A stretch of 64,000 bases of DNA, from positions 6,461,001 through 6,525,000 of the forward strand of contig NC_092671.1 in the NCBI RefSeq assembly GCF_964355755.1, written 5' to 3'. How positions within the stretch are numbered: position 1 is the stretch's first letter; every line of letters begins with the position of its first letter. Under the pieces are notes generated by a model. It searched no databases, was not told where the DNA came from, and saw only the letters and a list, made by a program, of their open reading frames with translations. The position numbers and the translations under genes are program-made. The DNA is from Antedon mediterranea (taxonomy: Eukaryota; Echinodermata; Crinoidea; Comatulida; Antedonidae). Below, one piece after another: positions 11,125-24,511 of the stretch.

Positions 11125-11400
11125 AATGTTCGTTGACACCAGCATGCGGAGGTGTAGAAGATAGGTTACTTATCAGACAATGATTACCGTAATGAACTCT
11201 GCATTTGTCCCATGGGGAAATCTTTGACACTCGGTAAATCCAAACGTGCCCAACAGTGGTATGAACCGTACACGTCAATACGTTTTGCCATAAGGCGTAC
11301 CGTGCACACACGCGTGTCTACGACCGAATGCACGATCGATGAGTTCGCTCTTCGGTTCCTTTCTTTCGTTACTGACACCCGATTAAATTCATTACCTTAA
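11125..11400. other. CpG-rich, GC-elevated patch
   Basis: Roughly 20 CpG dinucleotides in 275 bp within otherwise CpG-poor, AT-rich DNA (e.g. CCGTACACGTCAATACG, CACACACGCGTGTC). Frames on both strands are open for 60-64 codons, but none resembles a known domain. It could be an unmethylated promoter or first exon of a gene I cannot see, or a relic of foreign origin. Confidence 0.4.
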
Positions 11401-14400
11401 TTGAATGAGAAATGTGTCGATAGTCGATTTTGCATTATGCATTGGTTGTTTTTAAATGTATTTTATAGGAATTTGGCTTTCAGGTAGTGAAGTCCAAGGC
11501 CGACGGTTAACAATCAATTCGTTTAGTTTACTCAACGTGTGTTGAATCGAGGAGCAAACAAAAGTATACCTCTATCTACACGTGGAAGAGGTGAAAAGAA
11601 CTTAAGCTTTACGTTTACTCGTTGACACATACTCTCTTCCAGTGGTGTATGGTAATGTTGGTTGTTAGAGCTATACGAAGCCAATATCCTTTCCCTAGAC
11701 ATTCCTAGATTAAGTGGTTAGGCTAGAAATAGAAAGAAATAATAAATATATAGAAAGAAATATCAATTGAGCAAAATATTGTATAAGAACATTTCAATGA
11801 AAGAAGAACTCACAATATTGACATTTGGACACATAATCATTCCTAAATCGTTCCTATTAAATTGGATCGTTTATGTTTTCCTTTAATAATTAATACGTGA
11901 GTAAGTCCACCATTTGTACACAACTCTACCAACCTAATAGATATACTCTGTCTGGTTCAGACCTATGGATTAGTTGCGTACAATACGAAAGCATAACTCC
12001 GTAGGCCTGAACAGGCCCTTATATTGTGAGCAAAAGAAACTGTACAATAACCACAATGTAAGCATAATCACAAAAGTATGCCACTTATAATTATGTCAAG
12101 ACACGTGCTGGCGTGGGTTTATGTTTACGTCTTAATGACGACAAATACATTTTTTTTTTCAAACGTCCGTCATCATATCTATTCACTCGGATGAGTTGGT
12201 TTCATGGCAAAACTTTAGGTGGGAAACTAATCTAAATAACTAGGCCTTTACGGGATGAATATTTCAAATGATTTCATTGTTAAGAATGCTGAAACGCTCT
12301 ATTATAAACATTGAGATTAATTTAACGAATGCATATCTTCATTCGTAAGATCGATCATTATTGCCATTCAATTAATAATTACGCATGGATACCGGTAATT
12401 AACAATCAAATTGTGTTTTCTAAAGTATCAATAACGCACTGTTCTTCATGTAAGTTATTTATTTACTTAACTTAAATGTCTGCATTACTGCAAGATAGGT
12501 TAATATGTATAGGCCTAAGTCTATATTCTGTTTAGAGGGAAGGGTTAGGTTCAAAAATATAATTTGTACCTCTATGTATTTAAAAAAACAACAATTGATT
12601 TGGTCCTAGGCCAAGAGTCTATCTACAGAAACATTTTTGTATGATATCGATCACAAATAACGATGAATGTGTTTACTGAACTGAACAATGACATTCGTTG
12701 AATTTAAACTACGACCATCAATTTGACATTTTCAGTTATTATATTTAAATAGTACTGTCGTATCTCCATCCTGTCGACACACAGTATATCATGGTAGGCC
12801 TACACATACGTGCGGCAGTTGGTCCTGTGTACTCAGTCTTACTATGTTTGGTTATAGTTCATCTGTTACTTACCCTTACTATGATAAATTATTTCGTTTA
12901 TACCGCCGTTATGTCCATTTCCTTACTGCAGAACTTGACCTAAATAATAAAGTTATTTCGAGTGAAATTGTTTGTTACAGTTTTGATGCATTTTCTTGTT
13001 TTTTGAAATTAAGTTTTAACAATTAATATAAATATAGGCCTAAATTTCGTTGTAATTTCTGCAACTAACCCCATATGAAAAGTATTGTATTTCAGAGGAA
13101 TCACATCCCACTCATTCGATATTATTGGATGTGTGGATATTAAATAGATGTGAAGATAACATCTGAAAGTTTGATGTTTTTGTAAATATATATAATGGTA
13201 AGCATTTGCCTCCTAATGTATCTTGCATGTTTTCATGTTACCTCGTACTGAAACATCGCCATCGGAATAGAATTCAATAGTTAGATATAAAATATGTCAT
13301 CTTCAATTATTGATGAAGTATCGAATCATTTCAATATGCCAATGTAGGCTAGTACGGTACTTTCACTTTATAACGTTTCAAATAATGTAGACCTATAATG
13401 TTTCATCGTAATGTTGATGCAGTAGGCCGTCGGACTTTCAACTATAAGCCTAAACTATTGTAAATGAAATCCTGATTACAACCATTTAATCATTTATGTT
13501 GATAAACACAATCTTTCCATACAAAGGAGCCAATAATGATGTCGGCGACCTAAAAATAAGCAACACTGAAAACAGTTTGTTTGTCCAAGATTTCTATTTT
13601 ATTCTTTGCACCATATAGGCCTAACATGGGGTATCAATACAGTAGGCCTACATGAAGGAGCCAACCTACGTCACTTTGCTTTATAGCTTATACTTCGTTT
13701 ATAACGCCACCTATCTTCACTTGAGTAAGCTCATTTGTATATTGGCATAGTCAGGTGCATTTAACTAAGCTAAGACAGAAGTCATGCCTGCCTATTGTTT
13801 ATTTGGTACTGCGAAATCATATTTCTAACAGTACAGTAAAACTGAATTCCACCATGATCGACTACGGTACGTTAGCTCCTTGTCTTTTGGTCCAAGAAAG
13901 TGAAGTTTTAACAACAATGTGTTACAAGGCAGTACTTTTATTTCATACGGTGCTCCTTGTTTGTCATCCTCTTATCATCTGTTTCAAGAGTACAATTCAT
14001 TTCTAAGAACAGGTATTACCATACAGGTATCTTAATATCAATAATCTGATTTCATTTATAAAAGACGTAGTGTACAGAAATGTTGTCGAAAATAGGCAAA
14101 ATGCACCTCGATTTAGACGATAAATTTGTTTTTATTGATTTTCCAAACGGAAAATATTCACATAAGCAAAAAATATGTATCGAATATTAGCGATTATGTT
14201 TTCTTGAACAGTACAGTATACTAATAGATATCGGTGTTGAAAAAAATATTTTACGAAGGTAGATTTTCTAAATATTAACATTAAGTTTAAAATACAACCA
14301 GGTCTTATGTCTATCTTATTGAACACAAGTTGAAGAACGACACACAGAATGTATTCTGTTGACTTGACATTTGTTGAAATTTTATCGAGAATTTATTGCT

Positions 14401-15699
14401 AATAAAGTGAAGAAGATAATGATTATGGTGATGAAACTATCACGTATTGCGATGATGATGTTTTCTCTTCGTTACACTGTGAAAATAATCTTTATGTAGG
14501 AGTAAAATGTAGATAAATTATGTAATAATATTTCTAAATTTACGTTTTAATTTAATCTTAGTTGGTTACGGTAGCTCACAATTTGAAGTTGATTTATTAA
14601 CTGGTTGAATGACTGGTTGGGTCGTTGAATGCTAGATTGTTGTTATAGTGATTCTTGTTCGTTCACTCTGTTCATTTGCCCACTTTCTTACTCCTCCGTT
14701 CATCTTTCTTCTAAACCATTTCTTTACGTTGCTGCTTCTTTTTTCTACTTTATTCAGACACCTCATGCTACGTAATTGGCAAGATATTCATGTTACCAGT
14801 TAAAAAAAAACCCAATTTATAGCCAATTCAAAACTTCTTTTCATTCAGCAATAACCAAACTTTCATAACTCGAAGAATTGTAGGCCTACATAAAATGCTA
14901 AGATATTTTTTCCGGTTAGGTAAACATGTCTCTGTCGAACAACTTATATTCAAACACCTTTCTCCTGCATTACGTATGCACACGTCATACGAAAGCATTT
15001 ATATAAAATTACCGTTATATGTCAAATATTAATACCTGTAATATTATTGAAATTGTATAAATTATGCAAGAATATACGTTATATCATACACCGATATAAT
15101 TATACCAGTATATCAATGACAGCTTGTAAATTATACTAATTAACCTACTATTCGTAATGATCACGGATTGAAGCGCCAAAACACAGCTGGTTTATTAATG
15201 CAAATATTATGCGAGGAGAAACAAAATTTCTTGCCATATTGATGACAATAAAAGCTATCTCATGAATAACAAGTTCTATCCAGACTGACAAATCTAGACA
15301 TTGATTACATGGCCATCGTAAAAACGACATATTATCCATTCCATAATGATTGCAAAAGTTGAATTTCTCACAGGTAGGTGAAATAGAACTAGAGATATAT
15401 AGACACAAGGTTGTGCATGCATATACGGAAGAGTATTACTATTTGGTCGTTCAGATACGTCGATTACTGTATATATTTAATTGATCTGGATCTGCCAGAA
15501 GATTACAGGTGAGACGAGTTAGGTTACGATTATTATAATCTTTTACTATTCCCTCGTGGCATCAATACCTGGCTTAAATGAATCATCGTAGGTAAATAAT
15601 GACGATACTGTAGTTTTATATCTTAGAAAAAGATAGTCAATACTGTACTAATTAGGAAACATCATGGTAGTGACAATGTATCATAACAGTACTACATTT

Positions 15700-16160
15700 T
15701 AAATGTTTAAATTTAATTTATTGTCTGTTACTGGTTTACCTACTCTTGAGAGAAGAAACAAACTGGTGTTGTCTTTCGGGGAAGGCTTATTAAAATCCAA
15801 GCTGTTTAGAGAAATACTTCCCCCTCTTCATAAGCCAGCTCGGTCTCTCAGATTCAACCGCTTTCTAGAAGTACCTCATTGTAAAACCAACAGACTTAGG
15901 TCGTCTCCAGTTCCCACCACGGTGGATATAATTAATAGGCACCACTAGCTCTTTTTTAGATATGTAATAAGTGTATGTTTTAAGGTTTTTTATTCATGTA
16001 TGTTTTTTAATTGTATGGTACGATATCTAATTTTAATAAGATGTTTCTATTTGTATAGCAATTTTAACTCATTTTTATTTATTTGTAATACTATTCATTT
16101 CAGTCCTTGACTGTCGTTTTGTAATATATTTTTATATACCGAATAAAAAAAAAAAAAAAT
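15700..16160 (+). mobile_element. 5'-truncated LINE (CR1/L2-like group), 3' end with poly(A)
   Basis: The frame to 15948 reads ...LPTLERRNKLVLSF..., then a basic segment with CKTNRLRSSPVPTTVDIIN and a stop. This layout (LP.L..RR.KL..F, then R.R.SP.P) matches the extreme C-terminus of reverse transcriptases of CR1/L2-group LINEs. About 190 bp of 3' UTR and a run of A (16145-16158) follow. Everything upstream of the RT tail is missing, as expected for aborted reverse transcription. The clade is inference from a short stretch. Confidence 0.65.
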
Positions 16161-17098
16161 ACTAAAATTGGAGAATTACAGGCGTTCAAAGAGTGTTCTG
16201 AGCACTTTGTAGGAGAAGTGCGCGTCACAAATCATTATTAAAAAACACAATCTAATATTAAGATATTTTATCTCCTACATGATAATTTAAGCAATGTCAT
16301 GATTAACTTTTCAGACGTAGGAAGAATTTTTAATCTCATTTCAAAATATTACAGCAAGTATTAACTCATTCATCCTTTCATGTTTCGTCTTTTGACAATC
16401 CTCAATTGTCTTTCTTTAGTCCGAGAGAGCATTATCTGAAACGAAACACGAGGGCTTTAAATCTAAAACCAACTCCTGGGGATACCCTGTCAGGAGACAC
16501 CTAAGTTAAAGATGTATTGTTCTAAAATCATGAAAAATAAATATTAATTAATATAATAATTCAAATTAAATTACTTGATTTTCGCTTTAGTTATACAAAG
16601 GTATTGTTACACAATAGGATTGTAAAAATTATAATGCAATATTTATTGGCAATAATCAATGTCCGTCCGGTAATATTTTTTTTCTTGACCATTATTTCAA
16701 TTTCGTAACGGTCATTAAACCGTGTGGCATGGGAGTTTGGATGATTGGCTATCGGAATGACCGTGTGTATTTTAATAAATGCAAATGAATAACGATAGTG
16801 GTAATAGTATTAATTTGTCATGCCTGTGTTTTTAATGAGCAGTAGAATAAATCATACCATGTCAACAAACGTACACAGCAATACGGTTGTTGTTGGAGTG
16901 TGTTGTATTTCCAAAACAGACGTTTTTCCCAGTAATAAAAGTTGAATTTAATTTATTCCTTGCAAATAAATGATATACAAATTTAACATTTGAAAGAATT
17001 GTTTTAAATCCTATCACGAATCTGTTATAAACATTTAATAGTAAAGCACTAATTTAATTACAGCGTGATCGAACAAAAAATACAAATTACACGGAATT

Positions 17099-17224
17099 GC
17101 GCTTACGAGTTGTGTGCGCTTACGAGTTGTGTGCGCTCACGAGTTGTGTGCGTTCACGAGTTGTATGCGCTTACGAGTTGTGTGCGCTCACGAGTTGTGT
17201 GCGCTTACGAGTTGTGTGCGCTCA
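17099..17224. repeat. 17-bp minisatellite, ~7.4 copies
   Basis: Unit CGCTTACGAGTTGTGTG; copies alternate CGCTTAC and CGCTCAC variants. 17 is not a multiple of three, so the reading frame shifts at each copy and any protein is spurious. Confidence 0.95.
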
Positions 17225-19090
17225 TGTGTTTGAGTAATTATTACACGGATACCTCGAGTTCACATCAAATGGTGCAAGTTGCCAATAAAAAGTTCACATA
17301 GATCACGTGTATGGAGCGCCATAATCATGTACAACTGTAAAACTACATTATTCATGTAAATGTAATTAAAAATACAAAACAATTTACATTTATTTTACAT
17401 TTTACAACAAAATACAGACTTTTCCATGATATATGATGTATGTATTATTATACATCTATTAAATGTCATGCTTTTAATAAATAAATAAACCTTCATTTTC
17501 TTTAGACGTTTTTCGACCAGTACATATAGTGTGAACGGCCGGTTTTATTCTTATAAACACTAACATTCTCACGATTTCTCTCCGACTCAATGTGAACGCT
17601 ATAGCTATATTTGATATATCTGGTATTTGTGTCGTATAAGACAATAGTAATTACCTAGTATCATTGTAAACAGCTATTTGTTTGAAGGATTTCGTTTTTT
17701 ATAATTGATAGCCTCGACTAATAAAGTCATCAATACTTACATAACAACATTCTTAATTTATTCAACAATTACAGTAAATTATAATGAACATGTATTGTTA
17801 ATAATCGCAAGGACTATGACATTTGTACGGGTTCTCTATGAACGGTACAGATACTAATAACATTGCCTATAGCTATTCACATTATTATGTTAAGTAGAAC
17901 AATTAAACCAATAGAAATGGCTCCCATTACCATTAGTAGACAATCGTTTTAATGGGTCGTAACAGTAATGTAATTAGTTCCTATTTTGACAACAGAATGA
18001 TTAAATGTATAAACACTGGCTGTGATAGATTGGATGATGTTAGATTAAAGTTTGATAATTAGCCGTTAACGTCCCAGGGCTTCTGTGTGCTACCAAAGTT
18101 ATTTCTCTATTAATTTCAGTGTAAATTATACAAGGATGATATTACAGAATTGCTGAACATTTCGTATAGACCTAATGATGTTTCATTCAATCACAATACA
18201 TAAATAAAATATAACATTTACAATCCGCATGCGTGTCAATAACGTGCTGTTTCGAAACTGATGGAAATATAAAGTAGACCTATTCGATATAAATTTTTTT
18301 AAATTACAAAAAAAAAAGGTTTTATTTTATTGATAATTTTTTTTTCTGAAAATTGAATTAAGTATTGATTAATAAAATAGAAGTAATACATTTTAAAATA
18401 TGAACACAGTAAATAATATTCACAATTATAATTAAAGTTAAAGTTAAAAATAACCATAATATATAATAATTAACCTTTCTTGGAGCCTAGGCGTAACGTT
18501 TTTAAACTTATATAGGTTTCCTTCCACAAATGCTATGTTTTTTATTGGTTATTATCACAATTGTTTATATAATTATTATTTTATGTATTTTTAATATATG
18601 TATAGAGAATATTTATTGAATATTTATTTATTGAATATTGAATAAACAAACCAACAATAGCATTGTTATTATGATTTGAATTAAAATTATTGCTGGTTGT
18701 GGTAAAATAAAGAAATGAAGGTTTTGTGATACGAGTAATACATTTGTTTTGTATTACATAATAGTCAGATCTTCTTCTATCTTACTTGCTTACTATCTTG
18801 TGATTATTATATAATCTTACACAAATACTAAAACAAAAAACACTGAATCAAGCTAGAGGAACTGTCTATATTTTGTAATATGAATACAGTATCGTATTAC
18901 TCAATACATTTCTATTCAGATTTTAACAGCTTCTCAATCATATAAAATTGGATCGTCTGAAAATGCTTTTCTACATTTTGAAGAAAATACTTCTGAATAC
19001 ATGTTCAATGATAACAAAAAAATGCTTTTTAATATTTTAAAATTTATGTAAATTCTTTTTTAAATATTCTAAATATACGCTACAGTTTTA

Positions 19091-19138
19091 GTATACACAT
19101 GGAGGAAAAAATAATTTTTTTTTCCTCCATGGTATACA
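19091..19138. repeat. Near-perfect palindrome with ATGGAGGAAAAAA arms
   Basis: GTATAC..ATGGAGGAAAAAA then a short A/T centre, then TTTTTTCCTCCAT.GTATAC. Arms ~20 bp with one small offset. It could form a stable hairpin or cruciform; no element context is visible. Confidence 0.85.
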
Positions 19139-20519
19139 CAACTGTTTGAAGGCTTCGGTCGTATACGCCTACGTTGTTTAGTATAGGAGAATGAACAAAA
19201 CAGTGTTTTATATTACGATTGTTTAAAAAAGCATACTATTAATACATTGATATTTGTACAATTATCGAGTTATCATGGTATAATAGATCAAGGAAGGAAT
19301 AGAATAATTATCAATAATATAACGTCACAACACATATGTTCACAGAAAGATAGAAAAACTGTATAAATAAATGTTAACTCTAAATCCTTTAAACTATGTC
19401 ATATATACCGATGTTTTTGAAATAAAAACAGCAGTTTAAAAATTGAAAATATTTAGGAAGGAGATTATATTTAAAACAAATAGAAAAAGCCTGCATTTTA
19501 TTGTAACAGTAACAATATTACAGTTTATTCCATTCAACAACAAAAAAAAACACATGTGAATTGTTTTAATATTATTGCTTTTAAAATAAGAAATTTGGCC
19601 TAATTTAAGATTAAAAATAAACAAATCAAATAAATTAAAATAACTACATCTTTAAACAACATAAACATTGACCTGTGAACAAAGAAACATGGAAAAACAC
19701 GTAAGTAAATCATGAACCGTGCTGAAAGAATATAGACGACCTTATAATCACTGCATATGATGAATATTGAACTTTAATAATTTATAGATCTCTTGAATGT
19801 GAATCTTTCAAATTAAGCTAAATCATAGCGCTAAAATATTGTATTCGGAAAAGGGTAATTTCTTCACGAGGAGTTAGTGCGAGCACCCATGCGCAGCCAC
19901 TGTTAATAATGAAACATAGAACACGAGTACCAAGGGATATAAGCAGTTATTTTCTGTCGGTAAAAATACAATTTATTAATCTGCAATTTAAGCATTGCCT
20001 TCACACTGCTTTATATACAAAGCATAGCATAGTTTTTATTTGTCTGTTTTGGGTTGACTAACTATAACATATTTACCAACAGTTTGGCATCACCTTACAT
20101 TTTATATCTTTGTTTCTTCCGTACTTAGCAGACATTTGAATAAACAAAAACAAAAAAATAAATAAAAGGTTTATTATTACTCGGTTCAAACATAAAATGA
20201 TATACATTATGTTATAGAAACGTATTGTACGAACGGGACAACATAACTACATTACGTTAATGTCTATCATAATTGGGCGGGATTAGTTCGACATTTCCAT
20301 TGACAATAATAATGAATAAAAACAAGGAAAGTTCTATTAAAATGGATTAACATTAATGTGTTATGTTCAATAGTAAGACTAATTATAAATAGAATAGAGA
20401 ACTCATGAAGAATAATCTGGCATGAGTAGAGTTAGGTTCAGCATTGTATTGCTTGTGAGTCCGGGAAATCTCATTTGTTCGCGACTATAATGATAAGTGT
20501 GGGAGTGTGAAACGTGATT

Positions 20520-20765
20520 GGTGATAAAAAATGATGGTGATTTGGTGATAAAATCAGAAAGATATAATTATATTTCTACATGTACATGATATTATGGATA
20601 TTTTTTGATGAAATAATGATGATTTGGTCATAAAAGTGTGATGATTTGGTGATGCAATGATGGGATTAGGTAATAACAGGATGACGATACCATTGTGGAG
20701 AGTTGGCGATACCATAGTGGCAAGTTGGTGATAACATGATGGAGAGTTGGTTATATCCATGAAAA
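20520..20765. repeat. Degenerate ~22-bp tandem repeat
   Basis: Diverged units on the theme GATGATTTGGTGATAAAA in the left part and AGTTGGCGATACCATAGTGG in the right part. Period about 22 bp in the right part. Heavily mutated. Confidence 0.65.
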
Positions 20766-23700
20766 TGAAGATCTGCAGGTTCGTTATCATCGTTACAGAG
20801 ATTAGTTGGCCTCAGCATAATTACAACAATGTGAAAAGGCCTTATGGTTATGATGAAGATGATACTTTAATAATGAAACGACAATTATTTAAAGTAAAGG
20901 CTTAATGTATTATTTTATCTTCGTTGTTATACAAGTTAAAGAATACAACAGCAGTTGGAATACGGTAATGGTATGATAATATAAGCTATATAAATAAAAT
21001 ACATAATTGGATTTTAATATTTATGAAACAATAAAAATAGAGGTTATGCATTAGCTGCACTATATTGTGTTCATCCACAATATGATGCAGCAGTCAGTTT
21101 AATGTCATTACCGTCTATGTCTTTAATTTTATAATATTGCAATAAAATACCGATATCATTCGTTTCTATCGTGATGAAACGACTTTTGCTCTCTACGCGA
21201 CACCATTGACTACAAATGCGCATGCGTATAAAGTCATTGTTTTTAGTAGAAGGAAATTCTGGAGGATTTTTTTTTATTGAGCAGGAGATACTCTAGTAGA
21301 TTATACCCATCTACAGCCTTCACTATTTACAGAGAAAGAAATACTCTTTTAAATACAAAGTTTAAATTTAAAGAGGATCATTTTACAAGAATAATTTTAT
21401 TAGAAATTGGATGAGTGAAATGTATAAACAAAGACAAAGTATGAACAAATAACAAAATATACTTAACAAATTATTAGTTGTAGTCATGCTTTTTTCATGA
21501 CTAACATTGAATATGCAAATACAATTCTAGTACACATTGGAAATGTATGGCGTTTATACTGATTAAAAACATGTATTACCGTGATTGAAATTGTATATTA
21601 GTGGTAGGCTAATTATGATAGATGTTCGTTCCTCATGCAAACCAACAGATAGATTGATGAAATAATGTTTTTATAATACAAAAAAAAGATGTATGAATGT
21701 TTTACATGCAACATACGAAAATAAAAAAGCAAAATCTTATATGACATGTTTTAAATTTGAAATAGGCCCGGTTAATTCAAACTTTACCTATGTTATATTA
21801 TATTGGAATGATGTTATGTGGAATGGATTTAAACAAATTAATAACGTGATATTATGATAGCACTATGTAAATCATGTTAAAATAAATTTATATATTCTAC
21901 TTCACAGACAATTTTTCAGCGACACGTACAATGGATAGTTATTAAGCCTGTAGTAGCTCATACAAGTTAGGGTTGCAAATTTCTGCAATTTTTCATTAAA
22001 AATGAAAATTAGAGGAGATTGTTCAGGGAGGTGGATACTTTCATCTAGGCTTATAGATTCATAGAATCTTTAAAACCATTGGTCAGATTTGATCAGATAA
22101 ACTTTTTTTTCACTAATGCACCTCTTCTATTTTTTTTCACTCACTAATGCACCTCGAGTCTGTCTTGAAATAAGATGAAATATTGATATGTGCCAGCCCA
22201 GGTTTGTGTGTTTTAATATTGTTCTTAATCTAGGCACAATTCCATCTGTCGTAATAAAATACGGCAGATGCACTCTGAATCAGTGACTATTAACTTGTAA
22301 TCAATATATAAAGTTATCGAACCGAAACCACTGCCAATAACCATGTTGATAATTACGGGATCCAATGCTCGAAAAGCATTGAATTCTCATTACCATTGTA
22401 AGTAAAGAAGTTAATGAGGTTTTACATAATTAGGCCTTTCTTCATATAACGGTATAGAATGTGTATTATTCTTCAACTTCAAGCAACAGCAAGGAACACA
22501 AGATGAAATTGACTTAGTTATGATGTTATTAATGTTTTACTTTACTCAGAAGAAGAAAGTTAACGGTTTTATAACAGAAAAGATATGTTTTGTATAAGTT
22601 ATGGTAAGTTTAATAAGAGCTTGTATGGTATTTAATCACCCGATCTATGTTTCAATTGCAGCTTATCTTTAGTAGCATAGAGGTTGTTTTATACTTGATA
22701 ATATTTCCAGGAAGATCTTCATCGATTGTGGCGCCATGTAAATACTGTATACCAATTGAATACTATACAGAGATCCAGATGAACCATTTTACTAATATAT
22801 AGATTTATCTTTAACATTTTAATGATTTTATCAATTTCACGTTGTAAACAATACAAGTTGAATTGTTGTTGTACAAGTTGTATTTCTTTGGCTTACAGTC
22901 GGTGAAATACCTTTAACAGATCTACACTGTATGGTGTAAATCTAACGATAGTTATCTGACATGGAGAGGTCCCATACTTGAGTCATATTTTATAGAGCGT
23001 CTAATTGAAAATAATTTTTTTTGCTTATTTGATTTGAATATTTTGTATATTGCATAATGTACACAGAGTATAGGTCTTATCAACAAATTACTGATAACAA
23101 ATCGAAGCAATTTGATATTAAACATAAATATTTGATTACTTCATGTATAATGTAGACTATAGAGCATGACCCACACTGGTCCTTTTCTACATATAAAAGT
23201 GTACCAAATGTTAACTCTTCAATCATTTATATTCAGTCATGAGTAAAAAGTCGAAGCAAGGAAGAGTAAAATTACTAACTCTTCCCTTGTCGAAGTAAGC
23301 GTAACATTGCCAGTATGTATGACGTCAGCACTCACGTGTAACACCGTCCATTACCATCGAAAAGTCGTTTGATATTGTAATTATGAAAGTAATTGTATTG
23401 AGCTTGCTTGTGATTGTGATGTTTTTAGAAATCTCAACATAAAATCAACATTATAGTAAATCTTTTTTATATACAAATATTGGCTTTATTTGTGTGTTGT
23501 GTTTGTAGAGGTGTTGTAATCACACGAGTGCCGTTGGTAATTGTAATCAGTGGTCTGTCAAGCATTCAAAAATTGAACTGTTTATCGTTATGACTACATT
23601 ATTATGCTATTTTTGTATCTTCACAGACACATCTTTGTAGTGATGTATGGAGATTCTAGAAACAGTAGAAAATGGGAATGTTATTGAGCAGATCGGTCAT

Positions 23701-23839
23701 CGAGTATTGAATGCTAACTGTCGGTCAATAGTAACACTATTTTTGCTCATCCTGTGTAACGATTTCTTGCAATCTGACAATCGATACGTTTTAGTTGATC
23801 TTTGCAAACGTTACATGCTAATTTATTAAGGCATTTCAA

Positions 23840-23982
23840 TTCAGTTGAAGAAAAATTTGCAAATTTATTTTGGCGCCTGTTTGCTGGTTAGTAGTCTTAC
23901 ACGCGGTCGTCTCCGCCAATCAGTTAATGGACGTTATTGAATCATTTGAACGACGAGAAGTGAATTTAAAGACTTGATTCAG
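23840..23982 (+). promoter_or_regulatory. Candidate proximal promoter / 5' UTR of DEG/ENaC gene
   Basis: The sequence just upstream of the start is more GC- and CpG-rich than its surroundings (GGCGCC, ACGCGGTCGTCTCCGCCAATC). It contains a CCAAT box (about 23915). An in-frame TGA at 23947-23949 precedes the ATG at 23983. No TATA box at a clear distance; the transcription start cannot be placed by eye. Confidence 0.35.
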
Positions 23983-24511
23983 ATGAGTTCCAGCAGAGGC
24001 TATCGTGCACCACGCTTTATTGAAATGGACCAGGCAGAGACCTATGCCGGTCTTGGCTATAGTCCACCAAGGTTTATGCATTCAGGACAGGGAGTAAACA
24101 GTTTCCCAAACAGCAAAAAAACCAATTCAAACAATTCGATATATAGTTTGAAACTGAGGAATAGTAATGAATATATAAAAGACACCGAGATTGATGAGAA
24201 GGATACAGTGTCGTTTACTAGATGGGCCCAGGATGTTAGTGATTGTCATGGCTTGAAACATGTTTTTAAGCAAGAATCATCCATCATTCGCCGCGGAATC
24301 TGGTTTCTTTTCTTGATTGCTATGCTGTGTCTTCTATTCTATCAATGTTATCTATCAATGGATGCTTACATAGAACACGAACATATCACCAAGTTCGATG
24401 TTGAATATGAGGAGAGGCTTCTCTTCCCCGCCGTAACCATTTGCAACCTGAATATGTACAATCTTAGTGCAATAACATTGAGGGACATTGCTTTCGTTGG
24501 ACAGCCACTAG
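23983..24511 (+). CDS. DEG/ENaC exon 1: N-terminus, TM1, start of ectodomain
   Basis: The ATG is the first in frame after TGA 23947-23949. The N-terminus has a short internal repeat (GYRAPRF at 6-12, GYSPPRF at 25-31). The exon ends CCACTAG|GTAAGT, phase 1. The ATG context is weak (C at -3). Confidence 0.92.

Larger units (their letters stand above)
2893..23982. other. Intergenic region between divergent KLHL18 and DEG/ENaC genes
   Basis: About 21 kb of AT-rich DNA with no exon I can support on either strand; open frames are short and unlike known proteins. The supported contents (MITEs, LINE ends, minisatellites, palindrome, CpG-rich patch) are listed separately. I see nothing notable in 2.95-4.02, 4.17-6.37, 9.56-10.95, 11.5-15.7, 16.2-17.1, 17.3-19.1, 19.2-20.5 and 20.8-23.6 kb. 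Cis-regulatory DNA for either gene could be present but cannot be recognised by eye. Confidence 0.6.

Noticed and set aside
15148-15408. 86-codon minus-strand frame rich in Cys and aromatic residues
   Set aside because: No recognisable domain and no supporting splice or promoter context.
17099-17224. CRISPR-like short regular repeat
   Set aside because: 17-bp units are directly tandem with no spacers, in a eukaryotic genome.
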